Shown: one piece after another, positions 33,799 to 41,548 of the stretch
Layout: each line of letters starts with the position of its first letter
Numbering within the stretch: position 1 is the stretch's first letter
NCBI GenBank assembly: GCA_024349765.1
Contig: AP026073.1
Location: 1,798,001-1,862,000 of the forward strand
Direction: 5' to 3'
DNA length: 64,000 nucleotides
Origin: Streptomyces nigrescens
Lineage (GTDB): Bacteria > Actinomycetota > Actinomycetes > Streptomycetales > Streptomycetaceae
Translations under genes and position numbers: made by a program
Notes under the pieces: generated by a model
Seen by the model: only the letters and a program-made list of their open reading frames with translations
Database searches by the model: none
Told to the model about the DNA's origin: nothing

Positions 33799-34794
33799 CT
33801 ACCTCCGGCGGGCCATCCAGGCCGCCACCACCGCGCCCGAGACGTTGTGCCACACCGAGAAGACCGCCGCGGGCAGCGCCGCGGCCGGGCTGAAGTGGGC
33901 GGTGGCCAGCGAGGCGGCCAGTCCGGAGTTCTGCATGCCGACCTCGAAGGCCATCGCCCGGCTCGCCGGCCCGCCCAGCCGGGCCAGGCGGCCCGCGGCG
34001 TGCCCGAGCGCCAGCCCGAGGCCGTTGTGCAGCACCACGGCCAGCAGCACCGGCACCGCCGCCGCCTTGATCGCCGGCGCGCTGCCGGAGACCACGACCA
34101 GGACGATCACCGCGACGGTCGCCGCGGACAGCCAGGGCAGCGCCCGCAGCAGACGGTCCACGAACCGGCCCGCGAGCAGCCGGACCAGCAGACCGGCCAC
34201 GACCGGCAGCAGCACCGTCTTCAGGATGTCGGTCACCATGCCCCCGGCGTCCACGGCCAGGAACTGCCCGGCGAGCAGCAGCGTCAGCGCCGGCGTGATC
34301 AGCGGCGCGAGCACCGTCGAGACCGTCGCCACCGACACGGACAGCGCGACGTCGCCGCGGGCCAGGAACGTCACGACGTTGGACGCGGTCCCGCTGGGCG
34401 CGCAGCCGACGAGGATCACCCCGGCCGCGAGCTGCGGCGGCAGGTCCAGCACGGTCGCGATCAGCCAGCCGAGCCCCGGCATGATCACGTAGTGGGCGAC
34501 CAGGCCCAGCCCCACCGCCCAGGGCCGCCGGGCGACCGCCGTGAAGTCCGGCGGGGTCAGCGTCAGCCCCATCGTGAACATCACCACGCCGAGCAGCCAC
34601 GGCACCGCGGGCGCCCAGCCGGTGAAGTGCGCCGGCCACAGCAGTCCGACCGCCCCCGCGGCGACCACCAGCAGCGGGAAGACGGTGACCGCTCGGCGGG
34701 CGGCCCGGTCGGAGGCGGGCAGCTCGCCCGGAGGCGCCGCGGCCGGTTGTTCCCGCTGTGCGTCCGGGTGCTGGCTGTTCTGCTCGATCGACAC
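33799..34794 (-). CDS. Bile acid:sodium symporter (BASS) family transporter
   Basis: 331 residues with about nine or ten hydrophobic segments after a 35-residue hydrophilic N-terminus. SBF-family features: VMFTMGLTLTPPDFTAVARR, VILVGCAPSGTASNVVTFLA (sodium-site crossover with conserved Gly-x-Ala-Pro-Ser-Gly) and MAFEVGMQNSGLAASLATAHF (second crossover, EVGMQNSGLA). In bacteria such proteins carry pantoate, pyruvate or other organic acids; substrate unknown. Confidence 0.9.
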   Translation of the reverse strand: MSIEQNSQHPDAQREQPAAAPPGELPASDRAARRAVTVFPLLVVAAGAVGLLWPAHFTGWAPAVPWLLGVVMFTMGLTLTPPDFTAVARRPWAVGLGLVAHYVIMPGLGWLIATVLDLPPQLAAGVILVGCAPSGTASNVVTFLARGDVALSVSVATVSTVLAPLITPALTLLLAGQFLAVDAGGMVTDILKTVLLPVVAGLLVRLLAGRFVDRLLRALPWLSAATVAVIVLVVVSGSAPAIKAAAVPVLLAVVLHNGLGLALGHAAGRLARLGGPASRAMAFEVGMQNSGLAASLATAHFSPAAALPAAVFSVWHNVSGAVVAAWMARRR

Positions 34795-34934
34795 GGCGGC
34801 ACCCTATCCGGGGTCTTCGTGTACAGGACAACGAGTTCCGGATCCTGGACGCGGCCACGATCCGGGCACGGCCGGGCGCGGGCCGGTCAACCGGGATCAC
34901 CCGGGGGGTGGGGCGGTTGTGGCGAGGGAGGTGC

Positions 34935-35020
34935 GGGATGTCGCGGGAATCGAACCCACGGGCGGAAACCACCCTTTGGGATGAACTGACCTCACGTGGC
35001 TGCCCGTTCACCCTCGGTGC
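34935..35020 (-). other. tRNA T-arm-like structured sequence, incomplete
   Basis: On the minus strand GTGGGTTCGATTCCCGC forms a perfect T-stem/loop shape, preceded by a 6-bp hairpin with TTT loop (GGGTGG/CCGCCC) and an 8-bp pairing GGGTGAAC/GTTCATCC. No acceptor 5' strand matches the GACATCC that follows, and no anticodon arm is seen, so this is not a complete tRNA. It may be a tRNA remnant, an old attachment site or a leader of unknown kind. Confidence 0.3.
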
Positions 35021-35113
35021 CGACACGATGTGCGGGTCGATGTCGCCGGCCCGCGTGATGTCCCCCATTGGCGCGGCCGGCGGCTCCATTTCTCTCGTGG
35101 GGGTTCCACACAC

Positions 35114-36139
35114 GTGTCCACCAGTCCCGCCCACTCCTCCGGTACGCCCCGGCGCCTGGCCGCGGCCGTCGTCGCCACCGCGCTCACGGCCGGTCCCGCC
35201 GTGCTGCTCGGCGCCGCGCCGGCGCACGCCACCGGAGGGCACGGCCCGGCCCGGGGCAAGGCCGACGCGGTCGTGCTGCGCACCGGCCTGAACGTCGGCC
35301 TGCTCGACAAGACGGTCGACGTCCCGCTGAACGCCGTGCTGAACGAGGTGCACGCGCCCGCCTCGGCCGGCAAGACCGCGCTCACCGTGCGGCTCGACGG
35401 CATCGACCGGGGCCGCCCGTTCACCGTGCTGCGCGCCGACGCCGCCACCGCTCGCGCCACCACCGACCGCCGGAAGGCCGAGGGGTACGCCAACCTGCTG
35501 CACGCCAAGGTGCATCTGCCCGGTCTGCCGCTGCTGTCCCTGATCGAGGTCCAGCAGGTCACCGCCAAGGCGGTGTGCGAGGCGGGCCACCGGCCCCGGG
35601 CCGAGGCCAACGTCCTCGGCACCGTCCGCGTCCTGGGCAAGCAGGTCACGCTCACCGCGGGCGGCACGACGGACGTCAAGGTGCCGGGCGTGGGCGACGT
35701 ACGGCTGGACCTCTCACGCAAGAGCGTCGCCGGGAGGACCGCCGCGGCCACCGCGCTCCAGCTGAACGTCTCGGTCAACCCGCTGAAGCTCAACGTCGCC
35801 GAGGTGCACGGCCGGGTCACCCTCGTCCGCGCCGGCTGCACCGCCCCGGACGCCACCACCCCGCCCGGACACGGCGGTTCCGGCGGCACGAGCGGCGGCG
35901 GTACCAACGGCGGTACCAACGGCGGCGGCACGGGCGGCGGCGGAGGTCACCGGCCGGCCGGCGGCGGCACCCAGGTCAGCCAGGCCGGTGCCGGGAAGAC
36001 CGGCCCCGACCTCGCCGAGACCGGCGGCAGTTCGGCCACCCCGTACCTCGCCGGCGGTGCCGCGCTGCTGGTCGCGGCCGGCGCCGGGGCCCTGGTCCTC
36101 ACCCGCCGCCGCCGCGCCGCCGCCCCGCAGGGCGGCTGA
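35114..36139 (+). CDS. LAETG-anchored surface protein (SCO1860-like family)
   Basis: 341 residues from GTG 35114. Signal peptide with hydrophobic core AAAVVATALTAGPAVLLG, cleavage near AHA-T. The body has a choice-of-anchor-like beta region (LRTGLNVGLLDKTVDVPLN, ANVLGTVRVLGKQVTL), then a Gly/Thr/Asn-rich spacer and a sortase signal LAETGG, hydrophobic helix and RRRR tail. LAETG is the class E sortase motif of streptomycetes. The family lies beside ect genes in related genomes, from memory. Confidence 0.88.
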   Translation: MSTSPAHSSGTPRRLAAAVVATALTAGPAVLLGAAPAHATGGHGPARGKADAVVLRTGLNVGLLDKTVDVPLNAVLNEVHAPASAGKTALTVRLDGIDRGRPFTVLRADAATARATTDRRKAEGYANLLHAKVHLPGLPLLSLIEVQQVTAKAVCEAGHRPRAEANVLGTVRVLGKQVTLTAGGTTDVKVPGVGDVRLDLSRKSVAGRTAAATALQLNVSVNPLKLNVAEVHGRVTLVRAGCTAPDATTPPGHGGSGGTSGGGTNGGTNGGGTGGGGGHRPAGGGTQVSQAGAGKTGPDLAETGGSSATPYLAGGAALLVAAGAGALVLTRRRRAAAPQGG

Positions 36140-36193
36140 CGGCCCCGTACCCCGTGCCGGTGCTGTGGGGGCGTCGGCCGCGGGGTACGGCCC

Positions 36194-36237
36194 GGGGTGT
36201 GCCGTACGGACCGGAGGCGGCCCGTACGGCACACCCC
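36194..36237. terminator. Bidirectional terminator, LAETG gene/cobC
   Basis: Perfect 16-bp inverted repeat (36194-36209 with 36222-36237), 12-nt loop, between convergent genes. Confidence 0.82.
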
Positions 36238-36304
36238 ACCCCCGCCGGGGCCCGTCGGAACTGAAGCGTGGTGCGACGGGACCCGGCGGGCCCGCACCGG
36301 CCGG

Positions 36305-37435
36305 TCAGCGCAGGACCCCGGCCAGCGCCGTCACGAACCGGTCGGTGGTGGCCCGGTCCCGCACCGCGAGCCGCAGCCAGTCCGGCCCCAGGCCCGGGAA
36401 GGTGTCCCCGCGGCGCACCGCGAAACCGCGCGCCCGCAGGCCCTCCCGCACCCCGGCCGCCCCCGGCAGCCGCAGCAGGACGAACGGACCCGCCGCCGGC
36501 CCGGCCACCCGGATCTCCCCGAACTCGCCCAGCCGGACCAGCAGATGGGCCCGGTCCCGGGCGATCTCCTCGGCCGCCGCGGCCGCCTCCGCCAGCGCCG
36601 CCGGCGCACTGCACGCCTCCGCGGCGGCCAGCGCCGGACTCGACACCGGCCACAGCGGCTGGGCCCGCTCCAGGTCCGCCACGGTCCCGGGGCCGGCCAG
36701 GACGTAGCCGATCCGCAGCCCCGCCAGCCCCCACGTCTTGGTCAGCGAGCGCAGCACCACCAGCCCCGGCAGGTCCGTGCGCCCGGCCAGCGACTCCCGC
36801 TCACCGGGCACCGCGTCCATGAACGCCTCGTCCACCACCAGCGTCCGCCCGGGCCGCGCCAGGCGGGCCAGCGCGGCCGCCGGGTGCAGCACCGACGTGG
36901 GATTGGTGGGGTTGCCGACCACGACCAGATCGGCGTCCTCGGGCACCGCGTCCGGATCCAGCCGGAACCCGTCCCGTTCGGAGAGGACCACCCGCTCCAC
37001 GTCGTGTCCGGCGTCCCGCAGCGCCGCCTCCGGTTCGGTGAACTGCGGGTGCACCACCACCGGGCGGCGGGCCCGCACGGTCCGCGCCAGCAGCACGAAC
37101 GCCTCCGCGGCCCCGGACGTCAGCAGCACCCGCTCCACGGGCAGCCCGTGCCGCACGGCCACCGCCCGGCGCGCCGCCCGCCCGTCCGGATAGGCGGCCA
37201 ACGAGTCCAGCGAGGCGGCGAGGTGCGCCTTGAGCCAGGCCGGGGGAGTGCCGGCCCGTACGTTGACCGCCAGATCCGTCAACCCGCCGCCGTCGCCCCG
37301 CACTTCGGCATCACCGTGGTGCCGCAGATCGGGCTCGTCCGCCGGGGCGGGGGAGGGGCCGGACGGGGCGGCGGCGGGCGCGGCGGGGCCGGAGCCGCGC
37401 AGCCGGACCGCATCGGTGGGCGCCGGCACGTTCAC
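36305..37435 (-). CDS. cobC: CobC-like PLP-dependent protein (threonine-phosphate decarboxylase family)
   Basis: 376 residues from GTG 37435, overlapping the cbiX stop (GTGA). Class I/II aminotransferase fold: VVVGNPTNPTSVLHP, TLVVDEAFMD and PLP lysine in VVLRSLTKTWGLAGLRIGY. The family (Rv2231c/CobC type) makes (R)-1-amino-2-propanol phosphate for the nucleotide loop of cobalamin. An unconserved Pro/Ala-rich N-terminal 45 residues precede the catalytic core (LRHHGDAEV). Last gene of the cob operon. Confidence 0.85.
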   Translation of the reverse strand: MNVPAPTDAVRLRGSGPAAPAAAPSGPSPAPADEPDLRHHGDAEVRGDGGGLTDLAVNVRAGTPPAWLKAHLAASLDSLAAYPDGRAARRAVAVRHGLPVERVLLTSGAAEAFVLLARTVRARRPVVVHPQFTEPEAALRDAGHDVERVVLSERDGFRLDPDAVPEDADLVVVGNPTNPTSVLHPAAALARLARPGRTLVVDEAFMDAVPGERESLAGRTDLPGLVVLRSLTKTWGLAGLRIGYVLAGPGTVADLERAQPLWPVSSPALAAAEACSAPAALAEAAAAAEEIARDRAHLLVRLGEFGEIRVAGPAAGPFVLLRLPGAAGVREGLRARGFAVRRGDTFPGLGPDWLRLAVRDRATTDRFVTALAGVLR

Positions 37436-38295
37436 CGCTCCCCGGCGCCCGCCGCCACCCGCGCCGGGCCGTACGGGGCCCCGTCGTCCGCCGCCCGGTC
37501 GCCGGCCACCGCCGCGCGGTAGCGGTCCACGACCACCTCGGCCACCTCGGGCCCGGTGCCGAGCACCTGGGCGCCGAACACCTCGATGTCCGGATGCGCC
37601 GCGGCCCAGCCCTCGGTCTGCATCCACAGCCGCTCCACCTGCCCGTCGGCGAAGAAGGCGTAGGGCAGGACCACGACCCGGGCCGGGCCGGCCGCGCCCG
37701 GGACCGGCCCGGCCAGCGCCCGGCAGCGGTCCAGCCCGGCCGGCACGTCCGGCGCGGTCTGCCCGACGAACGCGGTCTCCACGCCCGCGAATCCGCGCCC
37801 CTCCCACAGCAGCCGCGCGGCCCGCGCCACCTCGGCGTTGGCGTGCGGATCGCTCGCCCCGCGGCCCACCAGCAGCACGGTGGTCCGGGCCCGGTCCTGC
37901 GGCGTACGGGAGCCGGCGCCCAGCGCCTCCTCCAGCCGCCGCTCCAGCACGTCCAGCAGCCGCGGGTCCGGGCCGGGTTCGGCGGCGCAGACTGGGCGCA
38001 GGTCCGGATGCCCGGCGGCCGCGCGCGCCAGCGCCGCGGGCAGGGTCTCGGTGCCCGTGCCGGTCGGCGCCAGCAGCAGCGGCACCGCGACGAGTTCGGT
38101 CACCCCCCGCCCGGCCAGCCCGTCCACGGCGCCGGCCAGCGGCATCGGCGAACCCGGGGCGCCGAAGAACCCGCCGGCGACCGGGACCTCGGGGTGACGC
38201 TCGCCGACCGCGCGCACCAGCGCGCGCAGGGCCTCGGCCGCGCCGTCGTCACGGGCGCCGTGACCGGCGATGAGCAGTGCGGGAGGGGTGGTCAC
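37432..38295 (-). CDS. cbiX: CbiX/sirohydrochlorin chelatase-like protein
   Basis: 287 residues from GTG 38295. Two tandem CbiX half-domains: the first with LLIAGHGARDDG (metal-binding H) and VAVPLLLAPTGTGTETLP, the second with TTVLLVGRGASDPHANAEV and VVVLPYAFFADGQVERLW. It would insert cobalt (or iron) into sirohydrochlorin. Coupled on both sides (GTGA with cobE, GTGA with cobC). Confidence 0.87.
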   Translation of the reverse strand: MTTPPALLIAGHGARDDGAAEALRALVRAVGERHPEVPVAGGFFGAPGSPMPLAGAVDGLAGRGVTELVAVPLLLAPTGTGTETLPAALARAAAGHPDLRPVCAAEPGPDPRLLDVLERRLEEALGAGSRTPQDRARTTVLLVGRGASDPHANAEVARAARLLWEGRGFAGVETAFVGQTAPDVPAGLDRCRALAGPVPGAAGPARVVVLPYAFFADGQVERLWMQTEGWAAAHPDIEVFGAQVLGTGPEVAEVVVDRYRAAVAGDRAADDGAPYGPARVAAGAGER

Positions 38296-38885
38296 GGGGT
38301 CTCCTTGCTACCGGTGTCTTCGCCGTCGGGCGCCTTGTCGTCGATGACCGGCCGCCGCCGCTCGGTGCCACGGTGGGGTGGGTCGGGGGAGGTCATGACG
38401 ATATCGGCACCGGGTGAGGGGGCGGCGGCCGCTCCCTCCCTACCAGCGGTAAGCGCACCGTGGGGTGTTACTGCCGCCAGGGCGAGCGCACAGGTCGCCC
38501 GGCCCGCCGGCGACTTCCGCTTGCCGGCGACCAGTTCGGCACCCGGCCCGGCGGCCAGCAGCGCGGCCGCCTCGGCGACGCCCGGCGTCCCGGCGGCGGC
38601 CGCCACCACCGCGGAGGGATCCGGCACCGGCACGGCCGCCAGCGCCGCCGCCGGGAACGACCACAACGGCACCCCCAGCCGCCGCGCCGCCCGAGTCAGT
38701 CCGGGCTCGTCCGCCTTCGCCGCCACCGTCGCCAGCGCCAGCACCGGGCGCCCGGCACAGCCCGCCGCCGCGCGCGCCGCCCCGATCAGCTCCAGGACCT
38801 CGGACGCCGGCACCCCGCGGCGCGCCCCCACACCCACCACCAGGGCCGCCGGCCCGCCCCGTGCACCGGCCGTCCGGCGCCTCAT
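38292..38885 (-). CDS. cobE: CobE/CbiG C-terminal-like cobalamin protein
   Basis: 197 residues. CobE/GbiG_C domain at about 12-140: LVVGVGARRGVPASEVLELI, LALATVAAKADEPGLTRAAR, GVPLWSFPAAALAAV, SVAEAAALLAAG-type ending in GKRKSPAGRATCALA. Its role is in ring contraction or corrin pathway; precise reaction in CobE is unclear. A 55-residue hydrophilic tail follows. ATGA overlap with the VOC gene. Confidence 0.88.
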   Translation of the reverse strand: MRRRTAGARGGPAALVVGVGARRGVPASEVLELIGAARAAAGCAGRPVLALATVAAKADEPGLTRAARRLGVPLWSFPAAALAAVPVPDPSAVVAAAAGTPGVAEAAALLAAGPGAELVAGKRKSPAGRATCALALAAVTPHGALTAGREGAAAAPSPGADIVMTSPDPPHRGTERRRPVIDDKAPDGEDTGSKETP

Positions 38886-39550
38886 ACCGGGACGGCTCCC
38901 CGCCCGAACGCCACCCGGCCGTACCGCCCTTCGACGACCGCGGTCAGCCGCACGTCCGGACCGGCGGTGAGTTCCCCCGGCCACCGGACGCCGAGCGCCG
39001 CCCACGCGGCCCGCGCCGCCGCCGGATCGGGATGCACCGCCCGCAGCGCCACCAGCGGCAGCACCGGGAGACCGGCGGACGGATGCGGGGTGGCGCCCCA
39101 GTCCAGCAGGAACGGCGCCGACCCGTCGCCCGTCCCGGGCGGTGTCAGCTGCCAGGCGAGCCGGCCGCCGTCCGGCGTCCGCCGGGACATCGCCACCGCC
39201 GCGCCCGGGTCGTGGCCGCGCGCCCGCGCCGCGGCCACCCGGTCCGCGATCCCGGTGACCCGGACCGCCCAGGTGACCAGCCGCGGCCCGGTCAGCGCGT
39301 CGATGCCGAACCACCGCGGCCGGTCCGGCGCGGGCTGCTCCGGATCGGGCCCGATGATCTCCAGGTACGCCCCGCCGCCCAGCCCCAGCAGGTGGTTGCG
39401 GGTCCCGCGGCCCGGATGGCTGCCGCCCGGCACCGGCCGTACGCCGGTCAGCGCGGCCACCTCGGCGACGGTCGCCGACAGATCGGGGGCGGCGAGGACG
39501 AGGTGGTCGAGGACGGCCGGCGGCCCGTCCGCACCGGACCCGGCGGTCAT
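38882..39550 (-). CDS. VOC/glyoxalase-like protein within the cob operon
   Basis: 222 residues, glyoxalase-like domain (HLVLAAPDLSATVAEVAALTGVRP, GRGTRNHLLGLGGGAYLEII). The fold covers two beta-alpha-beta3 units; ATGA overlaps on both sides (cobB, cobE) lock it into the operon. No cobalamin step is assigned to this family as far as I know; similar domains are found in many unrelated enzymes. Confidence 0.82.
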   Translation of the reverse strand: MTAGSGADGPPAVLDHLVLAAPDLSATVAEVAALTGVRPVPGGSHPGRGTRNHLLGLGGGAYLEIIGPDPEQPAPDRPRWFGIDALTGPRLVTWAVRVTGIADRVAAARARGHDPGAAVAMSRRTPDGGRLAWQLTPPGTGDGSAPFLLDWGATPHPSAGLPVLPLVALRAVHPDPAAARAAWAALGVRWPGELTAGPDVRLTAVVEGRYGRVAFGRGAVPV

Positions 39551-40932
39551 GGTGCGGCCACCGGCACCTGCCGCGCCGCGCCCGCCACCAGCCGCGCCGC
39601 CAGCGACGGTTCGGCCGCCCAGTGCACATGCAGGTACGAGGCGTGCACCCCGCCGGTCACGAAGCCCTCCACCCGCCGCTCCGGATGCGTCAGCCCCCAG
39701 GCCGGCCCGTCGCCCGCACCCGGCTCCAGGACCGTGCGGTGGAACTCGTGGCCGCGCACCCGGGTCCCGGCCGCGGCCAGCGCGTTGTCCGCCAGCGCCA
39801 CCGCCTCCCGGTAGCCCAGCGTGAGCCGTTCGGTCATCCGGGCCTCGGCGGGCAGCACCCCGCACATCGGCTTCCCGTCGATCGCCCGGGACAGGTACAG
39901 CAGCCCGGCGCACTCGGCCGACACCGGCGCACCGGAGGCGGCCAGGCGGGTCACCGCGGCGCGCAGCGGCGCGTTCGCCGACAGGTCCGGCGCGTACACC
40001 TCCGGGAATCCGCCGCCGATCACCAACCCCCGCGTACCGGCCGGCAGTTGCTCGTCCCGCAGCGGATCGAACGGCACCACCTCGGCGCCCGCCGCGGTCA
40101 GCAGCTCGGCGTGCTCGGCGTACGAGAACGTGAACGCGGCGCCGCCCGCGACGGCGATCACCGGCCGGTCCCCGGACGCGTCCGCCCGCACCTCCGCCGC
40201 CGGGTCCCAGGGCGCGTCCGGCAGCTCCGGAACCGTCCGCGCCAGCGCCAGCAGCGCCTGGAGGTCGCAGCCCTCGCGGACCCGCGCGGCCAGCTCCCGC
40301 ACCGATTCCAGGGCCTCGGCCCGGCGTTCGGCGACCGGCACCAGCCCCAGGTGCCGGGACGGCGTACCGGCCCGGCGGTCCCGCCGCAGCGCGCCCAGCA
40401 CCGGCACGCCGGAGGACTCCATCGCCTCCCGCAGCAGCGCCTCGTGCCGGTCCGAACCGACCTTGTTGAGGATCACCCCGGCCAGCCGCACCTCCGGGTC
40501 CCACGACGCGAAGCCGTGCACCAGCGCGGCCACCGACCGGGACTGCGAGGAGGCGTCCACCACCAGCACCACCGGCGCCCGAAGCAGCTTCGCCACCTGA
40601 GCCGTCGACGACAGCTCGCCCATGCCGGACGCCCCGTCGAACAGCCCCATCACGCCCTCGACGACCGCCAGGTCCGCGCCCGCCGCGCCGTGCAGGAACA
40701 GCGGCGCGATCCGGTCCGGGCCGCACAGGTACGCGTCCAGGTTGCGGCCCGGGCGGCCGGTCGCCAGAGCGTGGTAGCCCGGATCGATGTAGTCCGGGCC
40801 CACCTTGTGCGGCGAGACCGCGAGCCCCGCCTCGGCGAACGCCGCCATCAGGCCGGTGGCCACGGTGGTCTTCCCCGCGCCGGACGACGGTGCGGCGATC
40901 ACCAGCCGGGGAATCCTGCCCCCGCCGCTCAT
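39547..40932 (-). CDS. cobB: Cobyrinate a,c-diamide synthase
   Basis: 461 residues. N-terminal dethiobiotin-synthetase-like domain with P-loop APSSGAGKTT, HKVGPDYIDPGYH and VEGVMGLFDG; C-terminal class I glutaminase domain with GGGFPEVYA and SAECAGLLYLSRAIDG carrying the cysteine. It amidates a and c side chains of cobyrinate with glutamine and ATP. GAGGTGGG precedes the ATG 16 nt after cobO. Confidence 0.95.
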   Translation of the reverse strand: MSGGGRIPRLVIAAPSSGAGKTTVATGLMAAFAEAGLAVSPHKVGPDYIDPGYHALATGRPGRNLDAYLCGPDRIAPLFLHGAAGADLAVVEGVMGLFDGASGMGELSSTAQVAKLLRAPVVLVVDASSQSRSVAALVHGFASWDPEVRLAGVILNKVGSDRHEALLREAMESSGVPVLGALRRDRRAGTPSRHLGLVPVAERRAEALESVRELAARVREGCDLQALLALARTVPELPDAPWDPAAEVRADASGDRPVIAVAGGAAFTFSYAEHAELLTAAGAEVVPFDPLRDEQLPAGTRGLVIGGGFPEVYAPDLSANAPLRAAVTRLAASGAPVSAECAGLLYLSRAIDGKPMCGVLPAEARMTERLTLGYREAVALADNALAAAGTRVRGHEFHRTVLEPGAGDGPAWGLTHPERRVEGFVTGGVHASYLHVHWAAEPSLAARLVAGAARQVPVAAP

Positions 40933-40948
40933 GCTGCGCCCACCTCGC

Positions 40949-41548
40949 TCACCACTCGATGCCCCGCTGGCCCTTCTGGCCCGCGTCCATCGGGTGCTTC
41001 ACCTTCGTCATGTCGGTGACCAGGTCGGCCACGTCGCACAGCGCCTGCGGGGCGTTCCGGCCGGTGATCACCACGTGCTGGGTGCCGGGCCGGTCGCGCA
41101 GCACCGAGACCACCTCGTCGGTGTCCACCCAGCCCCAGTGCAGCGGGTAGGCGAACTCGTCGAGGACGTACAGCCGGTAGGTCTCCGCGGCGAGGTCCCG
41201 CTTGACCTGCTCCCAGCCCTCGCGGGCCGCCTCCTCGTTGCTGAACTGCGAGTCGCGCTGCACCCACGACCAGCCCTCGCCCATCTTGTGCCAGGCGACC
41301 GTGCCGCCCTCACCGGAGTCCCCGAGCACCCGCAGCGCCCGCTCCTCGCCGACCTTCCACTTCGCCGACTTCACGAACTGGAACACCCCGACCGGCCAGC
41401 CCTGGTTCCAGGCCCGCATCGCCAGCCCGAACGCGGCGGTCGACTTGCCCTTGCCCAGACCCGTGTGGACCAGCACCAGCGGCCGGTTGCGGCGCTGGCG
41501 GGTGGTGAGCCCGTCGTTCGGTACGACGGACGGTTGTCCCTGCGGCAT
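40949..41548 (-). CDS. cobO: Cob(I)yrinic acid a,c-diamide adenosyltransferase
   Basis: 199 residues, CobA/CobO/BtuR family. P-loop variant VHTGLGKGKSTAAFGLAMRA, VGVFQFVKSAKWKVGEERAL, LDEFAYPLHWGWVD and VVITGRNAPQALCDVADL. It adds the 5'-deoxyadenosyl group to cobalt. ATG overlaps the chelatase TAA by one base (TAATG). Confidence 0.95.
   Translation of the reverse strand: MPQGQPSVVPNDGLTTRQRRNRPLVLVHTGLGKGKSTAAFGLAMRAWNQGWPVGVFQFVKSAKWKVGEERALRVLGDSGEGGTVAWHKMGEGWSWVQRDSQFSNEEAAREGWEQVKRDLAAETYRLYVLDEFAYPLHWGWVDTDEVVSVLRDRPGTQHVVITGRNAPQALCDVADLVTDMTKVKHPMDAGQKGQRGIEW

Noticed and set aside
34935-35020. Complete tRNA (Sec or Ser type) gene
   Set aside because: No 5' acceptor strand complementary to GACATCC and no anticodon arm with a sensible anticodon.
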